From Mesostigma viride (taxonomy: Eukaryota; Streptophyta; Mesostigmatophyceae; Mesostigmatales; Mesostigmataceae), in assembly GCA_009746045.1 (NCBI GenBank), contig RPFO01000418.1, positions 1,640,833 to 1,704,832 of the forward strand: DNA of 64,000 nucleotides, written 5' to 3'. The notes beneath the pieces were generated by a model. It was not told where the DNA came from. It saw only the letters and a list, made by a program, of their open reading frames with translations, and made no database searches. The position numbers were made by a program, and so were the translations under genes. Below are positions 1 through 10,957 of the stretch, piece after piece. Each line of letters begins with the position of its first letter. The stretch's first letter is position 1.

Positions 1-394
1 CTATGATTACCTAGGCCAGCATGTGGACAGTAGTATGCCCGCTAAGCGTTAAGGGAATTGCTGCACATGGTTCCAAAGTGTAGCAGGAACTCAAACTCTT
101 AACCCAGCCTGTTCGGCCAGTATTAATAGATCAAGTGAGGCAACTATACCTGGACACATGATGTTTCGACGTCGTGTAAGGATTAGAGCAGCTGTGCAAT
201 GATCGTCCTATGTCACAATGGAAATTATACCCATCGAAACTCAAGTCATAAGCAATTCAGAACGAAAAGTATTACTGTCCTCACGGCATGTGAATTGTGA
301 ACGTGTTTAATCTAGGTAGAAAGTAGAAACACAAATGTGCCCAAAGGGCATTAATTACGAAACGGTTTGCATGTTAGCAGTGAGGATTTGTACA
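1..394. other. no gene or recognisable repeat seen
   Basis: No open frame of note, no repeat shared with the rest of the window and no RNA gene pattern was recognised. It ends where a LINE 3' end begins. Confidence 0.5.
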
Positions 395-492
395 CCATTC
401 CATCCCATCCCCTCCCACTGAGGACTTATGCTCGCGTGTCGAAGTCACGTGTCTATTAATTAATTAATTAATTAATTAATTAATTAATTAAT
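395..492 (+). mobile_element. LINE-B 3' end with TTAA tail
   Basis: The sequence from the CCCTCCCACTGAGGACTT block through GTCACGTGTCTA matches the 3' untranslated ends seen near 36000, 61840 and 62090. It runs into a pure TTAA microsatellite at about 455-492. The sense strand is inferred from the tail position: LINEs of this family end with the microsatellite. Confidence 0.65.
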
Positions 493-756
493 TTGTACAC
501 TGATTCGCTTTTCATTTCCCAAATTCTTTGGCACAGCCGCCTGGGTCTAGCTGGGCACCTGGCCTGCACAGCTAGATCGATAATATGGATAGATTGCTGG
601 ATCAGATCTAGCTGGCATCAAGCCCGCCCAGCCGGGCGCTTTGTCCTCACCTGGCTGGCCCCTGGCCGTGAGCGGCAATATGACCACCCCTGGACTTTCC
701 ATGATCGTCGAGGCAAGGACATGTGCTAGCTATCCTAGGAAGAACGGGCTCACACC
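493..756 (+). pseudogene. LINE-B ORF2 C-terminal fragment
   Basis: The translated + strand resembles the C-terminal part of the reverse-transcriptase ORF of the copy at 58412-60715 (motifs such as LGLAGHLA, RYVLTW-like and DRLGMDMCY). It starts straight after a TTAA array and stops at another. It carries in-frame stops and no start, so it is a dead fragment. It covers only the region downstream of the RT thumb; no catalytic residues are present. Confidence 0.65.
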
Positions 757-1016
757 CTTAATTAATAGACACGTGACTGCGTCACGTGAGCGTAAGTCCT
801 CAGTGGGAGCTAGGGAAACATGGGATGGAATGGATTATGTAAGCTATCTAGGTCCTAGTTACAGGGTTGTGGGCACCACGGCCCGAATAGCTATGAATGC
901 CATACGCGGTCACAAGCGGAGCCCCCATGCACAGACTTGGGGGTGGTCTCCTTCAACACTACTTGCCATCTATCCTTGCGTACCATCTGCCTCCATTAAA
1001 TTAAATTAAATTAAAT
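757..1016 (-). mobile_element. LINE-B 3' end, opposite orientation
   Basis: Read on the minus strand this is the last part of LINE-B ORF2 (GAPRVTxYGIHSDSGRG-like, then a stop) followed by its 3' UTR. The UTR contains an inverted repeat, CACGTGAC-NNN-GTCACGTG, just before a TTAATTAAT tail at 757-766. The + strand fragment upstream abuts the tail, giving a tail-to-tail arrangement. A second tail of TTAAA type (about 995-1016) belongs to the next element. Confidence 0.6.
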
Positions 1017-1066
1017 TGAAACATATCTCCGTTGGGAGTACATGTAGCACATATCAAGGAGACGTA
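1017..1066 (-). mobile_element. LINE-A-type 3' terminal hairpin next to AATTT tail
   Basis: A CTCCGTTGGGAG hairpin sits directly beside an AATTTA-type microsatellite (995-1016). The same hairpin-plus-tail unit ends other LINEs at 3283-3305, 4094-4112 and 29297-29330. Only the terminus is present here. Confidence 0.45.
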
Positions 1067-1070
1067 ACTA

Positions 1071-1190
1071 GCGCAGGCCAGAAATCGGGAGAATCCGAAC
1101 CATGGTAGCTCGAGCCTGCCGTTATCTTGTCCGCGTGTTCGAGTCGTTCAGGATGATGAATATGAATGATGATGGAAATGTGAAGCCTTG
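1071..1190 (+). repeat. dispersed repeat with GGCCAGAAATC core
   Basis: The GGCCAGAAATC..GAGAATCC..ACCA block followed by GGTAGCTnGAGC recurs at about 39668-39790 (+). Its first part also recurs at about 47683-47715 on the minus strand, inside an intron of oligopeptidase B. No coding capacity was seen and termini were not defined. Confidence 0.5.
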
Positions 1191-1316
1191 TGCATTGAAA
1201 TTATGGCTGGCTTACGTTCAGAGCGACTAGATTCTGATCAGGCACTCCGCAAAGGTGAAAACCATTTGCGTTCAGTGCCGGGCCGCGGAAAACGCGGAAA
1301 AACGCGATCTGCAAAT

Positions 1317-1383
1317 GAATCCGACCGGAATCGAACTGGGGACCTCTCGCACCAACTTTCGCTGACTATAGGACGGTTACCAT
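1317..1383 (-). other. tRNA-related sequence with box B (relic or SINE head)
   Basis: On the minus strand a good internal promoter box B (GTTCGATTC) lies downstream of TATAGTCAGCG, which resembles a tRNA D-arm. The anticodon arm cannot be folded convincingly and the acceptor ends pair poorly. It is therefore more likely a tRNA relic or the head of a tRNA-derived SINE than a working tRNA. Confidence 0.25.
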
Positions 1384-1613
1384 GGCATCGCCAACTTACA
1401 CCTACAGTCAATGTCCGCAAAAGTTCTCCTTTCCGGGGAGTGATGCAAGCCTTTCGGATTTGGTACTAGATAAATCACTCGAGATCTGTGTGTAGGAGTA
1501 CTACACACGTGTCCACTCGAGACTTGTTCAGTCTCGAAACGTGAGACGGCCATATTGACTAGATAGCCATATCCCTGAGAAGGGGCATATGGCTTGGAGA
1601 ACTCCTGACCCAT

Positions 1614-2674
1614 CCTTATCGTGAAAGAGCACGGCGGGGTTAGACCTGGTTACCGCCTTGCCGACCTGATTTATGCGGATGATACCACCCTCATCGAGAG
1701 CCCCGAGCACATTCAGACCTGGCTGGACTGCCTGGGCCTGGAGGCGCGGGCGGTGGGGCTGGAGATTAGTGTCAAAACCGAGGCGATGGTGATTGGGGCC
1801 TCCAGTAAACCACCGCTGCCGCGCCTGCTCGACGGGACGGAGGTCCCGTTCCGCGACCGCTTCAAGCTGTTGGGGAGCTGGCTTCCTGACACCGCCGACG
1901 ATGTGGACAGCCGCATCGGCCTTGCCTGGCCCAAGCTCCGTTCGCTCACACCCTACTGGCGCTCGAAGGGCCTGGGCGGGCACCGCAAGCGCATGCTCTT
2001 CAAGGTCCTCGTCCTCACGGTGCTCACGTATGGCGCCGAGGCGTGGACCCTCCCACCCAAACTGGCAGCTAGGCTAGACGGCACGGTTTACAGGATGCTC
2101 CGACAGGTCCTTAACGTAGGTTTTTCCGAGCGTCCGTCATCAGAGTCTTTGTATCATGGCATGCCTCGTGTTTCGGACGAGATTAGGCAGCGTAGGATAG
2201 CATTTGTAGGACACCTTGCCCGCACCAGCCAGGTCGACACCACCCTTGGTCTGGCCGGCCCCCAGCGGCTTGGCCAGCCAGGGCGGCACATTCTGACCTG
2301 GCCTGGCCCCGAGGACATTCCCAAAAGGGTAGGGAAACCTGTCACGAACTACGTTCAGATGTTGCTGGACCACCTAGTGGTCCCAGCCCAGTTTGAGCAC
2401 CGCATCCACTCTCTCTGCCGTCTTTGGACTGCCATGCAGGACAAGACGCGGTGGAAGAAGATTGTCAAGGCACACACGCCCGACCCTGTGGGCAAGCCAC
2501 CTCCCCCCAAGCGGAGGAGGCGTTTTGATGAGTAGTGTAGTTAGGATTTTCTAGACTAGATAGCTTAGAGTTAGGATAGTTCGATCACGCGGCTTCCTCC
2601 ACCCCATCCATCATGGAATATGTGCTACATGACCCCCCCACAGAGGCATGTTATAATTTAATTTAATTTAAGTT
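1614..2674 (+). mobile_element. LINE-A, 5'-truncated insertion with 14-bp TSD
   Basis: The insertion is bounded by a perfect 14-bp direct repeat, AACTCCTGACCCAT, at 1600-1613 and 2675-2688. It contains the 3' part of a reverse-transcriptase ORF, a short 3' UTR and an AATTTAATTT-type tail (about 2653-2672). Truncation of the 5' side, a TSD longer than 10 bp and a microsatellite tail are classical marks of target-primed reverse transcription. Confidence 0.85.
1621..2535 (+). pseudogene. LINE-A ORF2 reverse transcriptase, C-terminal half
   Basis: This open frame of 304 codons lacks a proper start because the element is 5'-truncated. Near the N-terminus it has the RT catalytic motif YADDTTLI, then the FKLLGSWLP and LTYGAEAWTL blocks of the non-LTR RT palm/thumb. 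A basic C-terminal tail (PPPPKRRRRF) ends at a stop. The fingers and the endonuclease are missing. The frame is otherwise undamaged, so the insertion may be recent. An inverted copy of its last ~100 bases plus 3' UTR lies at 3260-3519. Confidence 0.8.
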
Positions 2675-2688
2675 AACTCCTGACCCAT

Positions 2689-3249
2689 TTTCCAACATCG
2701 CCTGTGCCTCACCACATCCCAGCAATGACCTCTTTCTTTATTCCATTTTTGTTTTTGTTATTATTATTACTCTTTACTTTGTCTTTATTTATTATTGTTC
2801 GTATTATTCCTATTTACATTTTTCTTTCCCTTTTCTTTTTTCTTTTTCCCTTTAATTGTAATGCATCCTCCTTACTTTTTCTTTTATCCCCTTCGTGTAT
2901 CTGTGTATGGGTTCCCTCTTTTCCTTCTTAAGTTTTGGTTGAGTTTTGTTGTTGTACCGGTGGTGGTGTGTGTGTGTGTATGTGTGTATGTGTGTATGTG
3001 TGTGTGTTTTCCCTATCAACCTTTCTTGTTACCCTCTCAGTCTCCCTCCATGCAGGTCTTCCTAGAGATAGCCATGCGGCTCCCGCGGCTTTCGCGTCTT
3101 TCCTCTCAGACAACTACCCCAGTCTTTCGAGGATCGCCATGCGTCCAGGCATAGTTGTCTCACTTCATATGGCCTTTAATACATTCTGGGCTACTTCCTG
3201 CAAGGGTAGGGTGTAAACTACACCTGCTCTGGGTGCACAAAGTGCACCT
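2689..3249. other. T-rich spacer with GT microsatellite
   Basis: This is the host side of the LINE-A insertion. It is strongly T-rich on the + strand (about 2730-2930) and includes an irregular GTGTAT microsatellite at about 2964-3008. From about 3170 it resembles the 3' UTR of the ORF1-only LINE at 4062-4960 (CACCTGCTCTGGGTGCACAA block). Short frames here are low-complexity and not credible genes. Confidence 0.5.
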
Positions 3250-3259
3250 GCACCACCAT

Positions 3260-3519
3260 TAAAAAATTAAAATTAAATTATTACATGCCTCCGTGGGGGG
3301 GTCATGTAGCACATATTCCATGATGGATGGGGTGGAGGAAGCCGCGTGATCGAACTATCCTAACTCTAAGTTATCTAGAAAATCCTAACTACACTACTCA
3401 TCAAAACGCCTCCTCCACTTGGGGGGAGGTGGCTTGCCCACAGGGTCGGGCGTGTGTGCCTTGACAATCTTCTTCCACCGCGTCTTGTCCTGCATGGCAG
3501 TCCAAAGACGGGAGAGAGA
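3260..3519 (-). mobile_element. LINE-A 3' end insertion with 10-bp TSD
   Basis: A 260-bp minus-strand copy of the LINE-A 3' end, strongly truncated. It has the AATTT tail at 3260-3282, a CCTCCGTGGGGGGGT hairpin, the 3' UTR and the last codons of ORF2. It is flanked by GCACCACCAT at 3250-3259 and 3520-3529. It interrupts a repeat whose uninterrupted relative is visible near 4240-4250. With 1614-2674 it forms inverted arms. Confidence 0.8.
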
Positions 3520-3529
3520 GCACCACCAT

Positions 3530-4061
3530 GATGTATCATATACCTAAAAAAGGCCTGGCATGGGGTGGAAGATTGTTATTATGGCTAGGCTATGGCTAGG
3601 GCATGGAATCTCAGCAGAGAGCAACTCTCTGGATCAGCTTGGGCAAAGCAATTGACTAAATACTGCTGTGCGTCATCTGGTGTGGGGCTCATCATAGGCA
3701 CACATGTACATGGCTGAATAGTGCTAATTCATCATCTGGTATGGGGCCCATAATAGGCGTACATGTACAAGGCCACATTGTCTACTAGGCCTGACTGACT
3801 ATTCTACACTATACTACTGGTATAGTCCCCTTGTTGGCTGGGGCTGCTGAGGGTGCTGGGGCAGCAGGGGTACTCGCTTGCCAGGGCTATAGTTGTGGCC
3901 GACGTAGATGGCCGCCCCCTTCCAGCCATGCAGTACACCGGCTTCCCCGCCGCGGTCTGCCGGAGCTGCATGGAGGTAGGTCGGCCATAGCACCCGTCGC
4001 CGTTGTTGCTGCGCCAGGGTACGTCAAGTCATCGTCCAAGGTGTAGTGAGTCCTATCGAGC
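3530..4061. other. gene-free interval, partly LINE UTR-like
   Basis: 3530-3640 continues the repeat related to 4250-4390 (GGCTAGGCTAT, CAGCAGAGAG blocks). Two short related blocks (CATCATCTGGTATGGGGC-type) occur near 3670 and 3735. No coding signal was recognised. Confidence 0.4.
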
Positions 4062-4960
4062 CGCTTAATTAATTAATTAATTAATTAAAATCATAGCTCC
4101 GTTGGGAGCATATGTAACACATAGCCCTGAGAAAGGGGCATCTATGGGTTTGTAATACAATCAGGGCTACAACCTGCAGGTGGAGGATGTACAACTATCA
4201 CCTGCTCTGGGTGCACAAGGTGCACCTGCACCGCCATGATGGTTCATGCCTCCTTAACAAGCAGAGGCACCCAGGGGGGGCTTAAGGAGAGGGCCTAGAA
4301 GGCCTGCATGACATATGGGGTGGAGGGTATGTGGCTAGGCTATAGCTGGTGTACACATGGCATCTCAGTCAGCAGAGAGTAACTCCCTGCATAGGCATCG
4401 CATGGCTAAATTCTTAATGCATCATCCATGGGAGGTCCCATTCGAGCCGCTTGCGGCGTCTGAGGAACGAAATCTTGTCCGCCGGTTTCTCAAAGATGAG
4501 CAGCAGCGGAGGCGGTCCCACCTTACCCCGCGAGCGGGGAAGGCTGAGGGCCTCCAGCTTCATCTCACCAATGACGGAGGCCCATGCGGCCAAGGATTTC
4601 GTTCTCAAACGCGTGTGCAAGCTTCACGGAGTTCTCACCTTCCACCAGGTCGAAGTTCTTGATGATGACGTTAAGGCTGCGCTTGTCGAGCTCGGCCTCC
4701 TCGCGGAGGTCGAGCGTCTGCTGCTTGAGCTGTGCTGCGACGGCGGAGATGGTGGAGGTGGTGTGATGCTTCAGCATGTCCGCCCAGGTCTGGGTGGGAG
4801 GAGCATGGTCGGCAGGGCCAGCAGGTGCTGGCCGGGCAGCAATGTCCTTCACCGCCTGGGCTGTGAGGCCTAGCTGCGGTGTTTTGCAGGCATGCACTCG
4901 ATGGCGATGGCGTTGTCCTGGAGGCGCTTGTCGATGTCATGGAGCTGGGCGCCTTGTAAC
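4062..4960 (-). mobile_element. ORF1-only LINE derivative (truncated)
   Basis: Read on the minus strand: an ORF1 fragment (about 4960-4415), a short 3' UTR, a GCTCCGTTGGGAGC hairpin at 4097-4110 and a TTAA tail at 4062-4088. No reverse-transcriptase ORF lies between ORF1 and the tail. The same layout is seen at 29277-31082 and 35310-35974. The 5' end was not found. Confidence 0.6.
4415..4960 (-). pseudogene. LINE ORF1p fragment (coiled coil + RRM-like)
   Basis: Two overlapping minus frames together encode a charged helical segment (LKQQTLDLREEAELDKR), an RRM-like part beginning SLNVIIKNFDLVEGE and ending PPLLLIFEKPADK..LRRRKRL. The order matches L1-type ORF1 proteins that chaperone LINE RNA. 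A frameshift near 4600 breaks it. It is diverged from the ORF1 at 29717-31082, so it belongs to a related subfamily. Confidence 0.55.
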
Positions 4961-6012
4961 GGTTCAGAATGTTGCTCAGAATGATGATGCGTGATTTTCG
5001 TAGGTCAGGGGTGGCCAGATGTGTAGCATTGCATGGTAAAATACAGGTAGGAAATTACTGCTTTCTTGGTCGTCAGTACCAGATGAGTAATGGCATGTCA
5101 TGTTTCGATTTTCTTCTTATGGCCGGGCAGTCTGCGCCAGCCCGAGCACCCAGTTTTGGTACGGGACATCCGCAGCAGCGTCCTGTGAATTCGGATGCGT
5201 TTATAGGTAATCTTTGCACAGAACATCAACCTGGTAATCATGGCGGATGCAATCATTATGCGGCTATGGCGGCCTATGCCTGGAAAGCATTAGCCAGTGT
5301 GAGATATGAGGGTCCCGGCCAGCAGAACCCGGAAAGGTCGTGATCAAGCCAGGTACGGCAACGTGTTTGCATGTCGTTTCCACGGGAATCTGTCGTTTAT
5401 GCATCGATTTTACACGAGTGTATCAGTGCGTCTTGCAGCAGGTTTCCATGCCTGCTGTATGAGTGCTATTTGCCCCAAATCTGCTCAGTTTGTGGTGTTT
5501 CTTTGGAGGATGCCATTCCGTTAGTGCTGGTTCAGCAACTTTCTTGTTTCCCAGCACTTTTTACAGTCCTATGTGGCTGTATACAATGCATGACTGTGTG
5601 GCATTTCATGGATGGCTGCTCATACGCGCGCGTAACCCACACACGTAAGTGAGCGCGTTGTATAGGTCAGATGGGCTATCCGTGCGATCTGACCCAAGGA
5701 AAGCATGGTGGCACTGTCCAATGAAATTGTCCAATGTTAATATTGAGGTTCCCGACCCTCCCTGTAGGTGTTATTATCTAAGGGGCTTTTGCTTACCTGA
5801 AAATGATCGTCTTTTTTCCAACTTTGGCAGTAAATATCTTGCAAAGCACTGAATGGACTCATGATATTATTGCATTTTCTGAAAGCCCTTCAAGTGTAGA
5901 TACTCCTAGCACCTTTGTTGGGGGTATTTGGAGTTGTGGGCTTGTGGCCTATGAGTTATGATTTTTTCCATTTTCAGGGGTCTAAAAATGCCAAAAAACC
6001 ATTCCCGGACTA
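4961..6012. other. unassigned interval ending in a transposon-like terminus
   Basis: No recognisable protein. The last ~55 bases (about 5958-6012), read on the minus strand, resemble the left end of the 4.16-kb element at 6389 (shared GGCATTTTTxxxCCCCTGAAAAT-like stretch). They abut the outer Ty3/gypsy integrase. This suggests a second, related DNA element whose other end is not visible. Confidence 0.35.
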
Positions 6013-6388
6013 TTAATAACGTATATAGATATCATGGGTTGAGTAGGCAGTTTATTAGTGATAAAGATAAGTTATTTACTTCTGACTTTTGGCAGCAGTT
6101 CTTCGCTGCTATCGGTACCAAGGTCACCTTCGGTACTGCCTACCACTCCTCCTCTTCTCATTTAGTAGAACGTCTGAATAGGGTAGTGGAAGAAGCTCTG
6201 CGGCACTATGTGAATGGCTCGGGGAGTGATTGGGAGGATTATCTATGTCTAGTAGAGTTTTCCCTTAACAATTGCCCTCAGGCTGCGCATGGTTATACGC
6301 CCTTCTTCCTAGATACTGGTAGACAACCTCTTACCCCTACCTCTCTCTTAGCCAGTCCTTTAAGGGACAAGGATGATGTGTCCCGTGA
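6013..6388 (+). pseudogene. outer Ty3/gypsy integrase core, N-side fragment
   Basis: The frame is nearly identical to the integrase core of the inner copy (20840-21210). It contains GLSRQFISDKDKLFTSDFW with the second catalytic Asp, then HLVERLNRVVEEALR with the catalytic Glu. The upstream catalytic Asp, zinc-binding region, RT and gag are absent. It stops after DDVSRD, where a 4.16-kb element is inserted, and resumes at 10549. Confidence 0.85.
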
Positions 6389-6574
6389 CACATCATTCCA
6401 AAAAGCCATTTTTCCACCCTGAAAATTATTCTAGGATAGGCTAATGATTAGTTTGGCCTCAAATTTGGCACCAAGGTGCCTAATCAGATATCTTATGGTG
6501 GCATGTGGTCAAATAATTTTTTGGGAGTCGGCAGCATGGTAACATGGTGACATTTGCTAGCATAAAAATACCGA

Positions 6575-7310
6575 ATTTTCAGCACTTTCTGGCATGTATG
6601 CGTATATAATGACATAAAATGAACTCAGTTGGGCCTGGAACTTTGCACATGTTATAAACACATCCCATGCAGCATGCCCACAAAGTTTCAGGCTGGTTGG
6701 ATCACAAAATGGTGACAGATGCTAGCATAAATACCCCCAAAATGCAGTTTTTCAGGGTTTTCCAAGGGTTTCATCACACATATGCATATATAATGACACC
6801 AAATGAACTCAGTTGGGCGTGGAACTTTGCATATGTTCTAAACACATCCCATGCAGCATGCCCACAAAGTTTCAGGCTGGTTGGATGACAAATTGGTGAC
6901 AGATGCTAGCATAAACACCACAAAAATGCAGTTTTTCAGGGTTTTCCAAGGGTTTCATCACACATTTGCATATATAATGACATCAAATGAACTCAGTTGG
7001 ACCTGGGACTTGGCACATGTTCGAAACACATCCCATGCAGCCTGCCCACAAAGCTTCAGGCTGGTTGGATGACAAACTGGTGACAAATGCTAGCATAAAT
7101 ACCACAAAAATGCAGTTTTTCATGGTTTTTCAAGGGTTTCATCACACATGTGCATATATAATGACATCAAATGAACTCAGTTGGACCTGGAACTTGGCAC
7201 ATGTTCGAAACACATCCCATGCAGCCTGCCCACAAAGCTTCAGGCTGGTTGGATAACAAATTGGTGACAGATGCTAGCATAAATACCACAGAAAAAGCAG
7301 CTTTCTATTG
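6575..7310 (+). repeat. four tandem 184-bp repeats inside the element
   Basis: Units of about 184 bp repeat four times. Each carries TATAATGACATnAAATGAACTC, a CATCCCATGCAGC block and TTTCAGGCTGGTTGGATnACAAA. The unit boundaries are visible as the same short frame restarting at 6667, 6851, 7035 and 7219. They sit subterminally, where DNA transposons often keep transposase-binding repeats. A similar but degenerate style of sequence is seen at 62840-63300. Confidence 0.8.
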
Positions 7311-7480
7311 TTCTTCCAAGGGTTTCATGGCAATCATTCCACCTTGGTGTACAGAAGGTTCCAAACAACACATCATTACATTATGCATCATATTTACAAT
7401 GCAGGAAGGCATACTTGGGGGCACATGCCTATAGTACAATGCATTAATAACACAGCTCTAGCCAGCTAGCTAGCTATATA

Positions 7481-7740
7481 GTGGCTAATGCCACACCCGG
7501 GGGCACGTTCTCACGGCCCTGCTGCATCCTTTTCCTTTTCTTCTTCTCTGCATCTGACAGGGGCCTGCCCCCCATCTTCTCATCCACCAGCCTGGTGAGC
7601 ACCCTGACGTTGGTGACTTGCGTCAGCTACCCTACCCCCATGGCACGCTTGGCCTTACGCTTGGTGAAGGTGGAGGGGTGGGTGCGACAGTTGGTCTGGG
7701 TTTTCATCACCCCCTTCCTCCAGTGCATGCGTGTGCTCCA
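7481..7740 (-). pseudogene. possible remnant of a protein C-terminus
   Basis: On the minus strand two adjacent frames give a basic, non-repetitive stretch ([19 protein letters not shown], then [20 protein letters not shown] and [10 protein letters not shown]). It could be the tail of a transposase of the surrounding element, but no family was recognised and no catalytic motif is visible. Confidence 0.25.
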
Positions 7741-7755
7741 ACGCCTAAGCAGAGA

Positions 7756-8104
<349 letters not shown>

Positions 8105-8109
8105 GTCAT

Positions 8110-9540
8110 ACCCTCCCTCCCTCCTCCCTCCCTCCCTCCCTCCCTCCCTCCTCCCTCCCTCCCTCCCTCCCTCCCTCCCTCCCTCCCTCCCTCCCTCCCT
8201 CCCTCCCTCCCTCCCTCCCTCCCTCCCTCCCTCCCTCCCTCCCTCCCTCCCTCCCTCCCTCCTCCTCCCTCCTCCCTCCCTCCCTCCCTCCCTCCCTCCC
8301 TCCCTCCCTCCCTCCCTCCCTCCCTCCCTCCCTCCCTCCCTCCCTCCTCCTCCCTCCCTCCCTCCCTCCCTCCCTCCCTCCCTCCCTCCCTCCCTCCCTC
8401 CCTCCCTCCCTCCCTCCCTCCCTCCTCCCTCCCTCCTCCCTCCCTCCCTCCCTCCCTCCCTCCCTCCCTCCCTCCCTCCTCCCTCCCTCCCTCCCTCCCT
8501 CCCTCCCTCCCTCCCTCCCTCCCTCCCTCCCTCCCTCCCTCCCTCCTCCCTCCCTCCCTCCCTCCCTCCTCCCTCCCTCCCTCCCTCCCTCCTCCCTCCC
8601 TCCCTCCCTCCTCCCTCCCTCCCTCCTCCCTCCCTCCTCCCTCCCTCCCTCCCTCCCTCCCTCCCTCCCTCCCTCCCTCCCTCCTCCCTCCCTCCCTCCC
8701 TCCCTCCCTCCCTCCTCCCTCCCTCCCTCCCTCCCTCCCTCCCTCCCTCCCTCCCTCCCTCCTCCTCCCTCCCTCCCTCCCTCCCTCCTCCCTCCCTCCC
8801 CTCCCTCCCTCCCTCCCTCCCTCCCTCCCTCCCTCCTCCTCCCTCCCTCCCTCCCTCCCTCCCTCCCTCCCTCCCTCCTCCTCCCTCCCTCCCTCCCTCC
8901 CTCCCTCCCTCCCTCCCTCCCTCCCTCCCTCCCTCCCTCCCTCCCTCCCTCCCTCCCTCCCTCCCTCCCTCCCTCCCTCCCTCCCTCCCTCCCTCCCTCC
9001 CTCCCTCCCTCCCTCCTCCCTCCCTCCCTCCCTCCCTCCCTCCCTCCTCCCTCCCTCCCTCCCTCCCTCCCTCCCTCCCTCCCTCCCTCCCTCCCTCCCT
9101 CCCTCCCTCCCTCCCTCCCTCCCTCCCTCCCTCCCTCCCTCCCTCCCTCCTCCCTCCCTCCCTCCCTCCCTCCCTCCTCCTCCTCCCTCCCTCCCTCCCT
9201 CCCTCCCTCCCTCCCTCCCTCCCTCCCTCCCCCTCCCCCTCCTCCCTCCCTCCCTCCCTCCCTCCCTCCCTCCCTCCCTCCCCTCCCTCCCTCCCTCCCT
9301 CCCTCCCTCCCTCCCTCCCTCCCTCCCTCCCTCCCTCCCTCCTCCCCCTCCCTCCCTCCTCCCTCCCTCCTCCCTCCCTCCTCCCTCCTCCCTCCCTCCC
9401 TCCCTCCCCCTCCCTCCCTCCCTCCCTCCTCCCTCCCTCCCTCCCTCCCTCCCCCTCCTCCCTCCCTCCCTCCTCCCTCCTCCCTCCCTCCCTCCCTCCC
9501 TCCCTCCCCCCTCCTCCCTCCCTCCCTCCCCCCCTCCCTC
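8110..9540. repeat. 1.4-kb CCCT/CCT polypyrimidine array
   Basis: A CCCT tetranucleotide array in which single-base-deleted CCT units recur irregularly. The strand asymmetry is total (pyrimidines only on +), so it is a mirror-repeat tract able to form triplex DNA. Length polymorphism and assembly error are both likely. Confidence 0.95.
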
Positions 9541-10548
9541 ATTCATACACCCGTTCATTCATGCATGCAGCCGCTCATCATTAACACGCCTCCGTTGGGA
9601 AACTCACGGGGTATGAACTATGAAACGGGCGGTAAGAAAGGAAGAAGGAGCCGCCTCCCCAACATGCCGCCCGGCAAAGGCAGCGATGGGCCGTCCAGGA
9701 GGGAAACACTGCGCTTTGCCTTGTACCCCGGGGTGCGCAGGCGACGTGCGGGCACTGTCGCGTGTAAATTTGCCTGCCCGCCCCAGTCCTTCTCGGAACG
9801 CCTCCCCAGAGCATGCCGTCATGGTAAGAGCTCTTTTCGCCCGTCGCCGGAAGCTTAAACCACAAGAATACGCCGGTTAATGACCAGAAAATGGGGGGTT
9901 GTCGACGTTATAAACCAGTAGCTGTGGTTTTTCCCGCACCCCGAGCACACTCCGGACGGGGCCAGCAAGCCCCGCCCGCAGGATAAACACCGGGCGATGT
10001 TGCTGCGCCCAAGGGAAGTCATATAGCTGCAAGAAAAGACGTAAAAGCGATTAAAAGCACGACATGCAGTGGTGCCCCTGTCAGCGCTCCTATAATTCTC
10101 ACTTTTTCGCGGAAGGGGCGTAAAAATCGGAAACGCAAAATTAAGGGAAATCCATCGCTGGGTTTTTTTGAAATGATGTTAGGAACTGGTAGAATGTGTT
10201 CATGACCGCCGAGAGCATGTTTTTCCTGTCTGTGTCTTACCTTGCACACACACGGGTCGGGCCGGTTGGTGTGCAAAACGCCCGCCTGCTGCCCACGTGC
10301 CCTCGCTGCAGAAAAAAAAGAAACTGTTTTTCAGGTTTTTTAATCTACGATACTTTTCCTTATGTAATCAACGTCCGAACAAGCGAAATAACGTCCAAAA
10401 TGGTTGCGTAATCAGCTCGCAATAAATTTTCGCGTCACCATAGCCGTGCACACCGAATTTCAGTCAACATTGCACGCGCGCACCGAATTTCGTCAACTTT
10501 CGCGCGGGAATTACCGGGGTGGTACCGGCGCTGCGCCGGACTGATGTG
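9541..10548. other. right part of the 4.16-kb element, no gene
   Basis: It holds a CCTCCGTTGGGAAACTCACGG segment (9588-9608) that looks like a LINE 3' hairpin. The rest is unique sequence. A GC-rich palindromic stretch (CCGGCGCTGCGCCGG) lies just inside the right terminus. No coding sequence was recognised. Confidence 0.4.
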
Positions 10549-10957
10549 GATACCGTAGAAGGTGTGCAGGCGTTATTAGATAAGATGAAGAATGCACACG
10601 ACAACGCTATTGCAGGGTACCATAGGGCGCAGGCCAAGTACCTTGCTAGGTTGCGTGCCTCATTAGATAGACGAGCACCTGAGATAGAAATAGGAGATTT
10701 AGTCCTAGTAGAAGGCCCTCGTGTTGGCCGATTCGCCCACAAGTTCGAAGCTGAACTTAAAGTGAAACTTAGGCCCGCCTTCTTAGGACCCTTCCGTGTG
10801 TTGTCTAGAGTAGGTAATTTCTTGTATGAGATAGATATCCCTACCTCTTGGCAGACCCATTCGCGCACCTTTCATAGAAGCCAGCTGAAGCTTTATCATC
10901 AAAGCAGGTTCGCTGGTAGAGAATTAGCCCCTGCCCCTTTAGAGCATAACCCTGATA
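10549..10957 (+). pseudogene. outer Ty3/gypsy integrase C-terminal part
   Basis: It continues the integrase interrupted at 6388: VEGVQALLDKMKNAHDNAI, IGDLVLVEG, FLGPFRVLSRVGNFLYEID and the LKLYHQS block, all matching 21216-21612. This region corresponds to the Ty3 integrase C-terminal domain. It ends at an inversion breakpoint after NPD. Confidence 0.85.

Noticed and set aside
1317-1383. Functional tRNA gene on the minus strand
   Set aside because: Box B is good but the anticodon arm and acceptor stem do not fold; kept only as a low-confidence relic.
8110-9540. Telomeric repeat
   Set aside because: The unit is CCCT/CCT without the A residues of TTTAGGG- or TTAGGG-type telomeres.
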